A stretch of DNA of 64,000 nt from CBDAQA01 sp965198865. Its GTDB lineage: Bacteria; Planctomycetota; Phycisphaerae; Tepidisphaerales; Tepidisphaeraceae. The notes under the pieces were generated by a model, which ran no database searches, was not told where the DNA came from, and saw only the letters and a program-made list of their open reading frames with translations. Location of the stretch: contig CBDAQA010000022.1 in NCBI GenBank assembly GCA_965198865.1, forward strand, positions 248,001-312,000. Direction: 5' to 3'. A program made the translations under genes and the position numbers. Positions 8,318-17,128 of this stretch are shown one piece after another (the first letter of the stretch is position 1; each line of letters opens with the position of its first letter).

Positions 8318-10684
8318 TCACGCCAGCTTCGGCATCGGCCCCGGCGCCTTGGTCAGCGCCGCCGTCGAGGGGTACGCGATTCGGCCGTGGTACAGGCTGA
8401 GCAGGGTCTTGACCAGCGACCGCTCGACGCGGTCCAGGTCGCGGAAGGTGAGGCCGCAGTCGTCGAACTGGCCGTCGATCAGCCGCTTCATCGCCAGGTC
8501 GTGGACCAGCGCCTCGATCCGGCCGGGGGTCGGCTCGGCCATGGCGCGGGTGGCGCTCTCGGCGGCGTCGGCGAGCATCAGGATCGCCACCTCGCGCGAC
8601 TGCGGCTTGGGGCCGGGGTAGCGGAACTCGGTCTCGCTCACGTCGTCGGGGTCGTCGCCGCGGCGCTCCTGCAGGGTGCGGGCCTGCTGGTAGAAGTACT
8701 CGACCAGCGTGGTGCCATGATGCTGGGCGATGAACGGCTGGATGCTGGCCGGCAGGTTGTACTCGCGGGCCAGCTCGGCCCCGTCGGCGACGTGGCCCTT
8801 GATGATCAGGAATGAGACGCTGGGCGTCAGGTTGATGTGGCGGTTCTGCTGGCCCGGCTGCTGGTTCTCGATGAAGTAGTCGGCCTTGTGCATCTTCCCG
8901 ACGTCGTGGTAGTAGGCGGCCACGCGGCACAGCAGCCCGTTCGCCCCGATCGCCTCGGCCGCCGTCTCGGACAGCGTCGCCACCTGCCAGCTGTGGCTGT
9001 AGGTGCCCGGCGCCTCGGTCGACAGCCGCCGCAGCAGCGGGTTGCTCGCGTCGGCCAGCTCCAGCAGGGTCATGCCGGTCGTGATCTTGAACGACTTCTC
9101 CACGAACGGCAGGATGCCCAGCACGACGAACCCGACCGACAGCCCCGCCGCCCCGGCGTACAGGCAGTTGTTGATCAGGTAGTTCACCGGGTCCAGCGTC
9201 ACCATGCCCCAGGCGGCGGTCGTCGCCATCATGGCCAGCGCCGCCAGCCCGCCCACCTCGATCAGCCGGCTGCGGCTGCGAATGTCGCTAAGCAGGAAGC
9301 AGCTGGCCACCACGCCGATCAGGATGATGAGCAGGAACCCGACCCGCTGGTCGAGCCCGATCGTCACGAGCATCGCGTGCACCGTTGCCACGCCGACGGC
9401 GAACCGCTGCTCGTAGGCAATGCTCAGGATCATCCCCACCAGCAGCGTCGGCGCGATCGAGAGCCAGTAGATCGGCCCCGTCCCCAGCCCGGCCAGTTGG
9501 GCCAGCAGCAGCATCGACAGCAGCAGGGCGGCGATGGCGGTCCCGCGGGCGTGGTTGCGCACCACGCGCGGCTGGAAGTGGGCCACGTACGCCGACAGCG
9601 TGATCGTCAGCAGCAGCGTGGCCAGCGCCACCCCCGCCCGCTGCCGCCACGCCGCGCCGCGCACCGTGGCCAGGAACGCGCGGTTCTCCGCCTGCAGCAC
9701 CTGCCAGTCGCGCGGCCGGATCTCACCCGCGTGGACGATCGGCTCGCTCCGGGCGTAGCGGACGACGCAGTCCTCCGGCCGGACGCTCTCCGACGCCCGG
9801 TTCTTGGCCCGGGCCGTCTGGTCGACATCCAGCGTGTAGGACGGCGACAGGTTGTTGATCGTGAGCGCGACCGCGGTCGGGGCGACGGTGATGCGGAATG
9901 CGCTGCTCGCCGCCGCCGACAGCCGCGACCGGAACTCGCCGTCGGGCGGGACGGGGACCGTGCTGGCGACGTCGATTGTGCGGTCCACCGCCGCCGCCGT
10001 GCCGGTTCCGTCGGCCTTGGCGGCGTCGGCGGCGGCGCGGGGGTCGGCCAGGAGCGTGATCGTCCGCCGCAGGTCCGCCGAGCGTTGGTCGGCCGGCAGC
10101 AACACCGGGCTGGACCGCCGGATCTCGGCCACGTACTGGTCGACCCAGGCGTCCCACGACCGGTGGTTCACCCGCCCGGACGACTGCTGGATCGCCGTCA
10201 GCGCCCCATTGTTCATCACCTGCCGCAGGTCGGGCGGCAGCTGGTCGAAGGTCAACCCTGCGACGGCATCGGGCAGCGATCGCAGCTTATCCTGCAGCGG
10301 CTGCCACACGTCGGGCGGGGGCCGCCCATCCTCGGGCCGGTCGGCGGGGGCCGTGCTGCGGTAGACCCGCGGCGTCTCGGTCCGGGCCTGCTGGCGGGCC
10401 AATTCGAGCACCGCCTCGTCGGCATAGGCGAAGTCGACCCGGGCGAACACGTCCCACTGCACCGATTGCCCCGGCCGGTAGGGAACCACGTCTTCCCGCA
10501 GCATCAGGATGGCCGTCGCCGCGATCCAGAACAGGGCGGCCAAGCCGACCGACGGGAACACCCCGTTGCAGCGTTGGCGGTCCCACCAGGCGGCGGACGT
10601 GTCCGGGCGGCTCTCGCGGATCAGGGCCCGGCGGGCGCCCGACTTCTGCGGTGGGGTGCTGCTTCCGAACATCTTGTCGGCCAC
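8318..10684 (-). CDS. 7TM-HD family phosphohydrolase (PgpH-like)
   Basis: A 788-residue membrane protein. One N-terminal helix (about 46-66) precedes a large extracytoplasmic 7TMR-HDED domain. About seven membrane helices follow between roughly 345 and 555, then a cytoplasmic HD domain with Y-Y-H-D-V-G-K-M at 591-598, an H-H-G-T motif near 655 and a final catalytic Asp region. Homologues such as Listeria PgpH hydrolyse cyclic di-AMP. The order phoH, this gene, ybeY is the widely conserved yqfF neighbourhood. The GTG at 10684 or the ATG at 10672 could be the start. Substrate is inferred from homologues. Confidence 0.88.
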   Translation of the reverse strand: MADKMFGSSTPPQKSGARRALIRESRPDTSAAWWDRQRCNGVFPSVGLAALFWIAATAILMLREDVVPYRPGQSVQWDVFARVDFAYADEAVLELARQQARTETPRVYRSTAPADRPEDGRPPPDVWQPLQDKLRSLPDAVAGLTFDQLPPDLRQVMNNGALTAIQQSSGRVNHRSWDAWVDQYVAEIRRSSPVLLPADQRSADLRRTITLLADPRAAADAAKADGTGTAAAVDRTIDVASTVPVPPDGEFRSRLSAAASSAFRITVAPTAVALTINNLSPSYTLDVDQTARAKNRASESVRPEDCVVRYARSEPIVHAGEIRPRDWQVLQAENRAFLATVRGAAWRQRAGVALATLLLTITLSAYVAHFQPRVVRNHARGTAIAALLLSMLLLAQLAGLGTGPIYWLSIAPTLLVGMILSIAYEQRFAVGVATVHAMLVTIGLDQRVGFLLIILIGVVASCFLLSDIRSRSRLIEVGGLAALAMMATTAAWGMVTLDPVNYLINNCLYAGAAGLSVGFVVLGILPFVEKSFKITTGMTLLELADASNPLLRRLSTEAPGTYSHSWQVATLSETAAEAIGANGLLCRVAAYYHDVGKMHKADYFIENQQPGQQNRHINLTPSVSFLIIKGHVADGAELAREYNLPASIQPFIAQHHGTTLVEYFYQQARTLQERRGDDPDDVSETEFRYPGPKPQSREVAILMLADAAESATRAMAEPTPGRIEALVHDLAMKRLIDGQFDDCGLTFRDLDRVERSLVKTLLSLYHGRIAYPSTAALTKAPGPMPKLA

Positions 10685-10757
10685 GGGGGTCCGTCAGATT
10701 GAGGGTGGGGAACGAGCGACGCGGTACGGAACACTACTGGAAAACGGACCGCCGTGT

Positions 10758-11726
10758 TCAATTCGAGCGGGCGTCGTGACGGCCGCGGGGATCGGTGCCG
10801 GCCCGCTCGTAGGCGTTGACGATGTTCTGCACCAGCCGGTGGCGGACGATGTCGGCCTGATCCAGCTGCACCACGGCGATGTTCTTGATCCCCTTCAGCT
10901 TGTGTACCGCGTCGGCCAGCCCGCTCGGCGTGCCGTCGGGCAGGTCGACCTGGCTGGCGTCGCCGGTCACGATCATCTTGCTGTCGTGCCCCAGCCGGGT
11001 CAGGAACATCAGCATCTGCGACACGGTCGTGTTCTGGGCCTCGTCCAGGATGATCACGCTGTCGGACAGCGTCCGGCCGCGCATGAACGCCAGGGGGACC
11101 ACCTCGATCACGTCGTTGACCATGAACCGCTTGACCTGCTCGAAGTCCATCATGTCGTTCAGGGCGTCGAACAGGGGCCGCAGGTAGGGATTGACCTTCG
11201 CGGCCAGATCGCCGGGCAGGAAGCCGAGCCGCTCGCCCGCCTCGACGGCGGGGCGGGCCAGGATCAGCCGCTTGGCCTGCCCGCGCTTGAGCATCGCCGC
11301 CGCGGCCGCCACGGCCAGGTAGGTCTTGCCGGTGCCGGCCGGACCGGTGCAGATCGTCAGGTCGTTCTCGAACACCGCCTCGATGTACTTCGCCTGGCCC
11401 GCCGTCTTGGCCCGGATGGCGTGACCCTTGGCGAACACCTCGATCTCGTCGGCCTTCCGCTCGCGGTCGGCCTCGGCCGCGGCACCGATCGCCTTGCTGA
11501 CGTCCTCAATGCTCAGCCAGTCCTGCCGGCGCAGGCGCTTCTGCATCTGGTCGAGCACCTTGGCGGCCTTGGCGACGGGCTCGGGGTCGCCGCTCAGCCG
11601 CAGCTCGTCGTCGCGGTTGACGACCGACACGCCGAACGCCTCGCGGAGCATCCGCAGGTGTCGGTCGGCCGAGCCGAACAGGGCGAGCTTCTTACCGGGT
11701 TGTTCGAGGGTGATGCTGAGGTTCAC
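10758..11726 (-). CDS. phoH: PhoH-family ATPase
   Basis: A 322-residue PhoH-like protein. Walker A G-P-A-G-T-G-K-T lies at 128-135 and Walker B I-I-L-D-E-A-Q-N near 225. The stretches L-A-R-P-A-V-E-A-G-E-R-L-G-F-L-P-G-D and T-G-D-A-S-Q-V-D-L-P are diagnostic. The N-terminal 80 residues form the KH-like region usual in PhoH/PhoL. These ATPases act in RNA metabolism, often with YbeY, which is encoded in the same run. The start is GTG; the next gene follows after 73 bases. Confidence 0.92.
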   Translation of the reverse strand: MNLSITLEQPGKKLALFGSADRHLRMLREAFGVSVVNRDDELRLSGDPEPVAKAAKVLDQMQKRLRRQDWLSIEDVSKAIGAAAEADRERKADEIEVFAKGHAIRAKTAGQAKYIEAVFENDLTICTGPAGTGKTYLAVAAAAAMLKRGQAKRLILARPAVEAGERLGFLPGDLAAKVNPYLRPLFDALNDMMDFEQVKRFMVNDVIEVVPLAFMRGRTLSDSVIILDEAQNTTVSQMLMFLTRLGHDSKMIVTGDASQVDLPDGTPSGLADAVHKLKGIKNIAVVQLDQADIVRHRLVQNIVNAYERAGTDPRGRHDARSN

Positions 11727-11887
11727 GGGGAGGCGGTCGCGGTGTCAGGTACGGCCGTTCGGGTCAACCCGAACGACGGGCCGATTGTGACGGTGGCAGG
11801 GGTGGATGTCGAGCAAAATCCCCGCCCTGAGCGACCGATTGTCGAGCCCGCCGACCGAGGGCCGCCGATGTCGGTTAAATCCGATTC

Positions 11888-12021
11888 GACAGAGCCTGGC
11901 CATGTCGGCCCGTGCGGGCGCAGCCCGCGCCTCGCGCAGCCGGCGCGTGATCGACCAAGTCCATCGGCCATGTGCTTGACGCGACCCTCGGTCGCACGGG
12001 CCGGCACGGCCGGGCACTGTC
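11888..12021. repeat. MITE-like inverted-repeat element, copy A
   Basis: A 134-base element with 29-base imperfect inverted ends (11888-11916 and 11993-12021; about 25 of 29 match). Ends carry the shared core GACAGAGCC-GGCC. It lies in the 452-base gap between phoH and the lipoprotein gene, which otherwise holds nothing I recognise. Copies B and C are at 24473 and 35139. Confidence 0.7.
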
Positions 12022-12178
12022 CCTCCCCGTGCGTGCCAGCAAAGCGGGCCACACCCGGCGGCGACCGTTGAGTTTCGCCGCGGTTGTGGTAAATCGCCCC
12101 CCGATCGCCGATGATAGCTGGCGTTCGCCCGTTGGCCGCCCGTGAAGGTGGCCCGAGCCCCCGAAGGAGACCTCAACA

Positions 12179-12775
12179 GTGCTGACCCGTCGCGGAACCC
12201 ACGCCGTCGCTCGACTTCGCCCGTTGGCCATCCCGTTGGCCACCATCGCCCTGACCGCGGGGGCCGTCGGGTGCCACCACAACGACGACCCGCACAAGCA
12301 GAAGATCGAGCAGACCTACCTGTTGAAGTCGCAGAACACGGCGCAGGTCGTGGTCGGCCCGCCGGTCGCCGAGGTGGACGACGGCGTCCTCCGCGTGTCC
12401 GGCACCGTCCACCGCCAGCCGGGCGCGGCCGGGGTGCTCGACGGGCGGGTCGACGTCGACCTGATCGGTCCCGACGGGATGATGTTGGACAAGAGCCTGC
12501 ACTGCAACCTGCAGCCCAGCGCCGTCCCGATGGACGCCAGCCAGGCCGCCACCTACGCCCCGACGCCGTTCGGGTACGTCCCGCCGGCCGGGTCGACGCT
12601 GCGGGCCCGGTACGTGGACCGCGCGACCGAGATCCTGGAGAACCTGCGCGAGGGCGACCTGAACTACAACGGCAACGGCGGTCACACCGGTGCCGACATC
12701 CGCCCGTCGCAGGAGAACGGCAGCTCGCCGGCCAACCCCAGCGGTGGCGGGAACGGCGCGATCACCGGCAACTGA
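12179..12775 (+). CDS. Lipoprotein of unknown function
   Basis: A 198-residue protein starting with GTG after a strong GAAGGAGA site. The signal peptide ends A-G-A-V-G-C at about 32, a plausible lipobox, so Cys32 should carry the lipid. The mature part has a His/Asp-rich start (H-H-N-D-D-P-H-K), a beta-like middle (about 55-110), and a Gly/Asn/Ser-rich disordered tail. I recognise no family. It precedes the SNF2 helicase gene by 60 bases on the same strand. Confidence 0.65.
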   Translation: MLTRRGTHAVARLRPLAIPLATIALTAGAVGCHHNDDPHKQKIEQTYLLKSQNTAQVVVGPPVAEVDDGVLRVSGTVHRQPGAAGVLDGRVDVDLIGPDGMMLDKSLHCNLQPSAVPMDASQAATYAPTPFGYVPPAGSTLRARYVDRATEILENLREGDLNYNGNGGHTGADIRPSQENGSSPANPSGGGNGAITGN

Positions 12776-12835
12776 ACGGCGCCCGCCCCGCCGGCCAGCG
12801 GCCCAGGCCCCGGCGGGCCTATCATCCGCCCTCAC

Positions 12836-15520
12836 ATGCCGATCGAGTTGGTTATCTCACCGCACGGCCGACCCCTGGTGGAGGCCGTTGGGGACGTCTC
12901 CTCGGCCGAGCGCCGGACGTCCGCCGCGTTCGCCGCAGGCCCGGCCCAAGGTCTGCTGCACCTGGCCACGGCCGACCTCACCGCCAAGCTCGCGCCGGGC
13001 CTGGCGTTCGCCCGCGAGTGGGGCCGGGCCTACCTGACCCAGCTGTGCCAGACGCCCGGCGTGAACGAGGCGAACGACCCGCCCCGCGTCCCCCCGCCCG
13101 ACGTCGAGACCCGCACCGCCACCGCCGCCACGGTCCCGGCCATCCGCGGGTCCGACTTCGTCACCCCCGAGGTGCTGGCCGACTGGTGGACCGGGCTCGA
13201 CGCGCTGGTCCGGCTGGAGATCCGCAACACCACCGGCGGGGCCGAGGCGTTCCTCAAGACCAAGAACCCGGCCTGGCGGCTGGTGGGCCGGGTCACGTTC
13301 CACCTGGCCGAGAACAAGCGAGACGCCGAGCGGCCGTTCGCGTTCCTGGCCACCTACGCGGGGAAGCTGGCGGCGAACGGCAAGCCGATCCAGCAGCGGT
13401 TGATCGACGCCAAGACCGAGTTCGCCGGTAACCGCCAGGCGCTGCTGTCGCTGCTGGAGCCGGTGAACCGGGCGGCGCAGACGCTGGAGTGGGTGCGCCG
13501 GCTGTTCAACTCAAACGAGATCTACGAGGCCCCCCTGTGGACGCCGAAGCAGGCCTACCCGCTGCTGCGCGACCTGAAGGACCTGGAGGCGGCCGGCCTG
13601 ATCGTGCACGTGCCGAACTGGTGGAAGGCCGAGAAGCCCCCCCGGCCCGTCGTCAGCGTGCAGGTGAACGCCAAGGACCAGAAGTCGCGCGTCGGCGTCG
13701 ACGCGCTGCTCGACTTCCGCGTCGGCGTCACGTTGGACGGCGACACGCTCACCGTCGACGAGCTGCACGCCCTGCAGACGGCGACCGACGGGCTGGTCCT
13801 GCTGCGCGACAAGTGGGTGGAGGTCGACCGCGAGAAGCTGGACGCGGCCCTGGCGCAGTGGGGACAGGTGCAGCGGCAGTCGGAGGAGGAGGGGCTGTCG
13901 TTCTTCGAGGGCATGCGCCTGCTGAGCGGTGCCCCGCTCGCCGGCGACGCCGCGGCGTCGGCCGTCGCGATTGCCCCGCAGTGGACCGGCATCGCTGCCG
14001 GCCCTGCCCTGCAGCGGACGCTCACCGAGCTCCGCGACCCCGGCGACGAGGACTCCCCGCCGCCCGGCCTGCTGGGCGACCTGCGCCCCTACCAACGGGC
14101 CGGCGTCTCGTGGCTCCGCTTCGCCACCCGGCTGGGCCTCGGCGCGTGCCTGGCCGACGACATGGGGCTCGGCAAGACCATCCAGGTGCTGTCGCTGCTG
14201 CTGCACGAGAAGAAGCGGGGCGGCGACCCCAAGACAAGCCTGATCGTGCTGCCCGCCAGCCTGATCGGCAACTGGCGCTCCGAGGCCGAGCGGTTCGCGC
14301 CCGACCTGTTGGTCCGCGTGATCCACCCGTCGGAGAAGCCCGCCCCGGCCGACGCGCCCGAGCCCGACCTGATCCTCACCACCTACGGTGTCCTGGCCCG
14401 CACGCCGGAGCTGCGCGAGCGGAAGTGGCGGCTGGCGATCCTCGACGAGGCGCAGGCGATCAAGAACGCCGGCACGCGGCAGTCGCAGGCCGTGAAGGAG
14501 CTGAAGGCGTCGTCGCGCATCGCGCTCACCGGCACGCCGGTCGAGAACCGCCCGTCCGACCTGTGGAGCCTGTTCGACTTCCTGAACCCCGGCCTGCTCG
14601 GCTCGGCCCGCGCGTTCGCCAGCTTCGTGAAGAAGACCGCCGTCGACGACGAGGAGGGCGGCCAGGCCAAGACCAACAAGTACGCCGCCCTGCGGTCGCT
14701 GGTCCGACCGTACGTGCTCCGACGGGTGAAGACCGACAAGAAGGTGATCGCCGACCTGCCCGACAAGTCGGAGGTGAACGCCTTCTGCGGCCTGACCAAG
14801 CAGCAGGTGCTGCTGTACGAGAAGGTCGTCGCCGAACTGGCCGACGCGGTGACCAAGGCCGAGGGCATCGGCCGGCGCGGGTTGGTGCTGGCCTCGCTGC
14901 TGCGGCTCAAACAGGTGTGCAACCACCCGTCGCAGTTGTTGGGCGACGGCAAGTTCGACCCCGCCGACTCTGGCAAGTTCGCCCGACTGGGCGAGATCGC
15001 CGCCGAGCTGGCCGACCGGCAGGAGAAGCCGCTGGTCTTCACGCAGTTCCGGGCGATGGTCGACCCGCTGCACGACTACCTGGCCACGATCTTCAAGCGC
15101 CCGGGGTTGACCCTGCACGGCGGCACCGCCGTCGGCGACCGGCGCAGCCTGGTCGACACGTTCCAGAAGGACGACGGCCCGCCGTTCTTCGTCCTGTCGC
15201 TGAAGGCCGGCGGCACCGGCCTGAACCTGACGGCCGCGTCCCACGTGATCCACTTCGACCGCTGGTGGAACCCGGCCGTCGAGAACCAGGCGACCGACCG
15301 CGCGTTCCGCATCGGCCAGAAGAAGAACGTGCTCGTCCACAAGTTCGTCTGCCGCGGCACGGTCGAGGAGAAGATCGAGTCGCTGATCGCCGACAAGGTC
15401 GGCCTCGCCCGCGACCTGATGGCCGACACCGAGGGCGACACCGTCCTGACGGAGCTGAACGACGCCGACCTGCTGAAGATGGTCGCGCTGGACGTGACCA
15501 AGGCGCTGGAGTCGGCGTGA
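12836..15520 (+). CDS. SNF2-family DNA helicase/ATPase
   Basis: An 894-residue protein. Residues to about 400 form the SNF2 helicase-associated region (DUF3670-like). The helicase core follows: D-D-M-G-L-G-K-T (Walker A, about 441-448), L-D-E-A-Q-A-I-K-N (motif II), L-T-G-T-P-V-E-N (III), and in the second lobe S-L-K-A-G-G-T-G-L-N-L-T and Q-A-T-D-R-A-F-R-I-G-Q (V and VI). Such enzymes translocate on double-stranded DNA and remodel protein-DNA complexes. A SWIM zinc-finger gene follows on the same strand, a common bacterial pairing. All motifs are intact. Confidence 0.93.
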   Translation: MPIELVISPHGRPLVEAVGDVSSAERRTSAAFAAGPAQGLLHLATADLTAKLAPGLAFAREWGRAYLTQLCQTPGVNEANDPPRVPPPDVETRTATAATVPAIRGSDFVTPEVLADWWTGLDALVRLEIRNTTGGAEAFLKTKNPAWRLVGRVTFHLAENKRDAERPFAFLATYAGKLAANGKPIQQRLIDAKTEFAGNRQALLSLLEPVNRAAQTLEWVRRLFNSNEIYEAPLWTPKQAYPLLRDLKDLEAAGLIVHVPNWWKAEKPPRPVVSVQVNAKDQKSRVGVDALLDFRVGVTLDGDTLTVDELHALQTATDGLVLLRDKWVEVDREKLDAALAQWGQVQRQSEEEGLSFFEGMRLLSGAPLAGDAAASAVAIAPQWTGIAAGPALQRTLTELRDPGDEDSPPPGLLGDLRPYQRAGVSWLRFATRLGLGACLADDMGLGKTIQVLSLLLHEKKRGGDPKTSLIVLPASLIGNWRSEAERFAPDLLVRVIHPSEKPAPADAPEPDLILTTYGVLARTPELRERKWRLAILDEAQAIKNAGTRQSQAVKELKASSRIALTGTPVENRPSDLWSLFDFLNPGLLGSARAFASFVKKTAVDDEEGGQAKTNKYAALRSLVRPYVLRRVKTDKKVIADLPDKSEVNAFCGLTKQQVLLYEKVVAELADAVTKAEGIGRRGLVLASLLRLKQVCNHPSQLLGDGKFDPADSGKFARLGEIAAELADRQEKPLVFTQFRAMVDPLHDYLATIFKRPGLTLHGGTAVGDRRSLVDTFQKDDGPPFFVLSLKAGGTGLNLTAASHVIHFDRWWNPAVENQATDRAFRIGQKKNVLVHKFVCRGTVEEKIESLIADKVGLARDLMADTEGDTVLTELNDADLLKMVALDVTKALESA

Positions 15521-15637
15521 ACTCCCTCCGGCCCCCTCTCCCGCGGTACCCCGGGAGAGGGCTGGGGTGAGGGTCTTCGGCGGATGCATCCGCCAACCAG
15601 TTGCTAACTGGCTTGGTGTTGGGACAAATACGTCTTC

Positions 15638-15718
15638 ATGCCGATCGTCGTCCCGCCGCGCCTGCTCCACTTCGCCCGCCAAATGCGGCACGACCCCTCG
15701 CCCACCGAGGCGAAGCTG
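15638..15718 (+). pseudogene. DUF559 endonuclease-like remnant
   Basis: The first about 27 codons read L-L-H-F-A-R-Q-M-R-H-D-P-S-P-T-E-A-K-L, which matches the N-terminus of DUF559 (very-short-patch-repair-like) proteins, R-A-R-x-L-R-x-x-x-T-x-x-E-x-x-L-W. The match stops at about 15718, where the reading runs into the opposite-strand zinc-ribbon remnant. I infer a truncated gene. Confidence 0.4.
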
Positions 15719-15920
15719 TCAGACGCCGGCCAGCATTCGCCGCCGCCAGCGCCGGTCGCTCGCGTCCCACGCCGGCCGGCGCGGGACGCCGGCCAGTCGC
15801 CGCGAGGTTTCCACCGACGTCCCGCATTCGGGGCACGCCCCGTCCGACGGGTGGGCGCGCAGGTTGTAACCACAGCGGTCGCAGAGCAGGTCGGTCGAGA
15901 TGACCGGGAGTGTCCGGCAT
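15719..15920 (-). pseudogene. Frameshifted zinc-ribbon protein remnant
   Basis: On the minus strand one frame reads L-L-C-D-R-C-G-Y-N-L-R-A-H-P-S-D-G-A-C-P-E-C-G, the two C-x-x-C zinc ribbon typical of small Phycisphaerae proteins. The frame has no start. An ATG at 15920 gives M-P-D-T-P in another frame, and removing one G in the GG near 15904 would join the two. The stop TGA is at 15721-15719. A single-base insertion right after the start is the simplest explanation. Confidence 0.4.
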
Positions 15921-15961
15921 CATTCCATAGCCAACAATCGGTGCCAAGACATCGTGTGACC

Positions 15962-16015
15962 GGCGTGCCCGCTTCAGCGGGGCACGGTGCCGTGCCCCGC
16001 TGAAGCGGTCACGCC
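15962..16015. repeat. REP-like palindrome
   Basis: A near-perfect palindrome built around CCCGCTTCAGCGGGGCACGG and its reverse complement, outer arms ending GGCGTG and TCACGCC. Its CCCGCTTCAGCGGG core recurs at 58392-58470 inside imuB and, more diverged, at 22846. It ends about 48 bases upstream of the SWIM gene. Confidence 0.6.
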
Positions 16016-16062
16016 GGACGCTCCACACCACCGGTCGGATGGACCTGCGTATAATCCGCCCC

Positions 16063-16815
16063 ATGAGCTGGTACGACTACCAACCCTACCAAACCGTCGG
16101 CGAGCGGCGGGCCAAGGCGCAGAAGGTCGCCGACGGCTACGAGCGGCGCGGCGTGAAGCTTCACGGCGTCTCCGCCCAAGGCACCAAGCTGGCCCGCACC
16201 TTCTGGGGCAAGGGGTGGTGCGACCACATGGAGTCGTTCAGCGACTTCGCCAGCCGGCTGCCCAAGGGCAAGAGCTACGTCCGCAACGGGGCCATCATCG
16301 ACCTGCAGGTCCTGCCCGGGCGCATCACGGCCAAGGTGGTCGGCACCGAGACCTACGACGTCGACTGCCGGATCGAGCGGCTCCCCGCCAACCAGTGGGC
16401 CGACATCAAGAAGCGGTGCGGCGGGCAGATCGGCTCCGTCGTCGAGCTGCTGCAGGGCAAGCTGTCGTCCTCGGTCATGTCGGTCGTGACCGACGCCAAG
16501 GCCGGACTGTTCCCCGGCCCCCGCGAGATCCGCCTGGGCTGCACCTGCCCCGACTTCGCGCACCTGTGCAAGCACGTCGCCGCCGCCCTCTACGGCGTCG
16601 GCATCCGGCTGGACGACGAGCCGGAGCTGCTGTTCAAGCTGCGCGGCGTCGACAGCGTCGAGCTGATCGACGCCGCCACCACCGAGCCGGCCGCCGACGG
16701 CACCGGCCGGGCGACGCTGTCGCACGACCAGCTGGCCGACGTGTTCGGCATCGAGCTGGCCGCGCCGGTCGAGAGGGCGAAGCCGGCGAAGGCGAAGCGC
16801 AAGCGTCCCGACTGA
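16063..16815 (+). CDS. SWIM zinc-finger protein
   Basis: A 250-residue protein with C-T-C-P-D-F-A-H-L-C-K-H-V-A-A-A-L-Y near residue 167, the C-x-C-x(n)-C-x-H SWIM finger. The N-terminus M-S-W-Y-D-Y-Q-P-Y...E-R-R-A-K-A and F-W-G-K-G-W-C-D-H-M match bacterial SWIM proteins that accompany SNF2 helicases. I chose the ATG at 16063 because family members begin there; an in-frame ATG lies at 16039. The tail is Lys/Arg-rich and probably binds nucleic acid. It likely works with the helicase encoded upstream. Confidence 0.85.
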   Translation: MSWYDYQPYQTVGERRAKAQKVADGYERRGVKLHGVSAQGTKLARTFWGKGWCDHMESFSDFASRLPKGKSYVRNGAIIDLQVLPGRITAKVVGTETYDVDCRIERLPANQWADIKKRCGGQIGSVVELLQGKLSSSVMSVVTDAKAGLFPGPREIRLGCTCPDFAHLCKHVAAALYGVGIRLDDEPELLFKLRGVDSVELIDAATTEPAADGTGRATLSHDQLADVFGIELAAPVERAKPAKAKRKRPD

Positions 16816-16865
16816 CAAGAATTCGGGCTCATGTACCGAGTGAGGCGTTTGAGAAAACAGACTCA

Positions 16866-17067
16866 CCACGGAGGCACGGAGCAACCGCTGTTTTTCGACA
16901 TCTCCTCTGTGTCTCCGTGCCTCCGTGGTAAATCTGCCTTGGGTTTTTCAAAGCGTTCAATTCTGTTTCGGTCGGTCGGAGAATAAGTTATCCACGAAGG
17001 ACACGAAGGCAAACGAAGGAAGATATCGCGTAGCAAGGTTCCGCTTCATATCCCTTCGTGGATAACT
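16866..17067. repeat. Two adjacent hairpins of the CCACGAAGG family
   Basis: The first hairpin has perfect 16-base arms (16866-16881 CCACGGAGGCACGGAG and 16913-16928). The second has perfect 15-base arms (16986-17000 AGTTATCCACGAAGG and 17053-17067). Both lie in the 313-base gap between the SWIM gene and the convergent ABC permease gene, where they may also stop transcription. The same words recur at 53439-53760, 56803 and 61154. Confidence 0.65.
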
Positions 17068-17128
17068 CCTCCGAACAGATTCGGGCCGTCACTCAACGCG
17101 GAGTATCTTCGCCACGACGGGCCTGGAA

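Noticed and set aside
11745..12176. Long minus-strand frame upstream of phoH
   Set aside because: Composition follows the inverted-repeat element in it; no ribosome site or recognisable domain.
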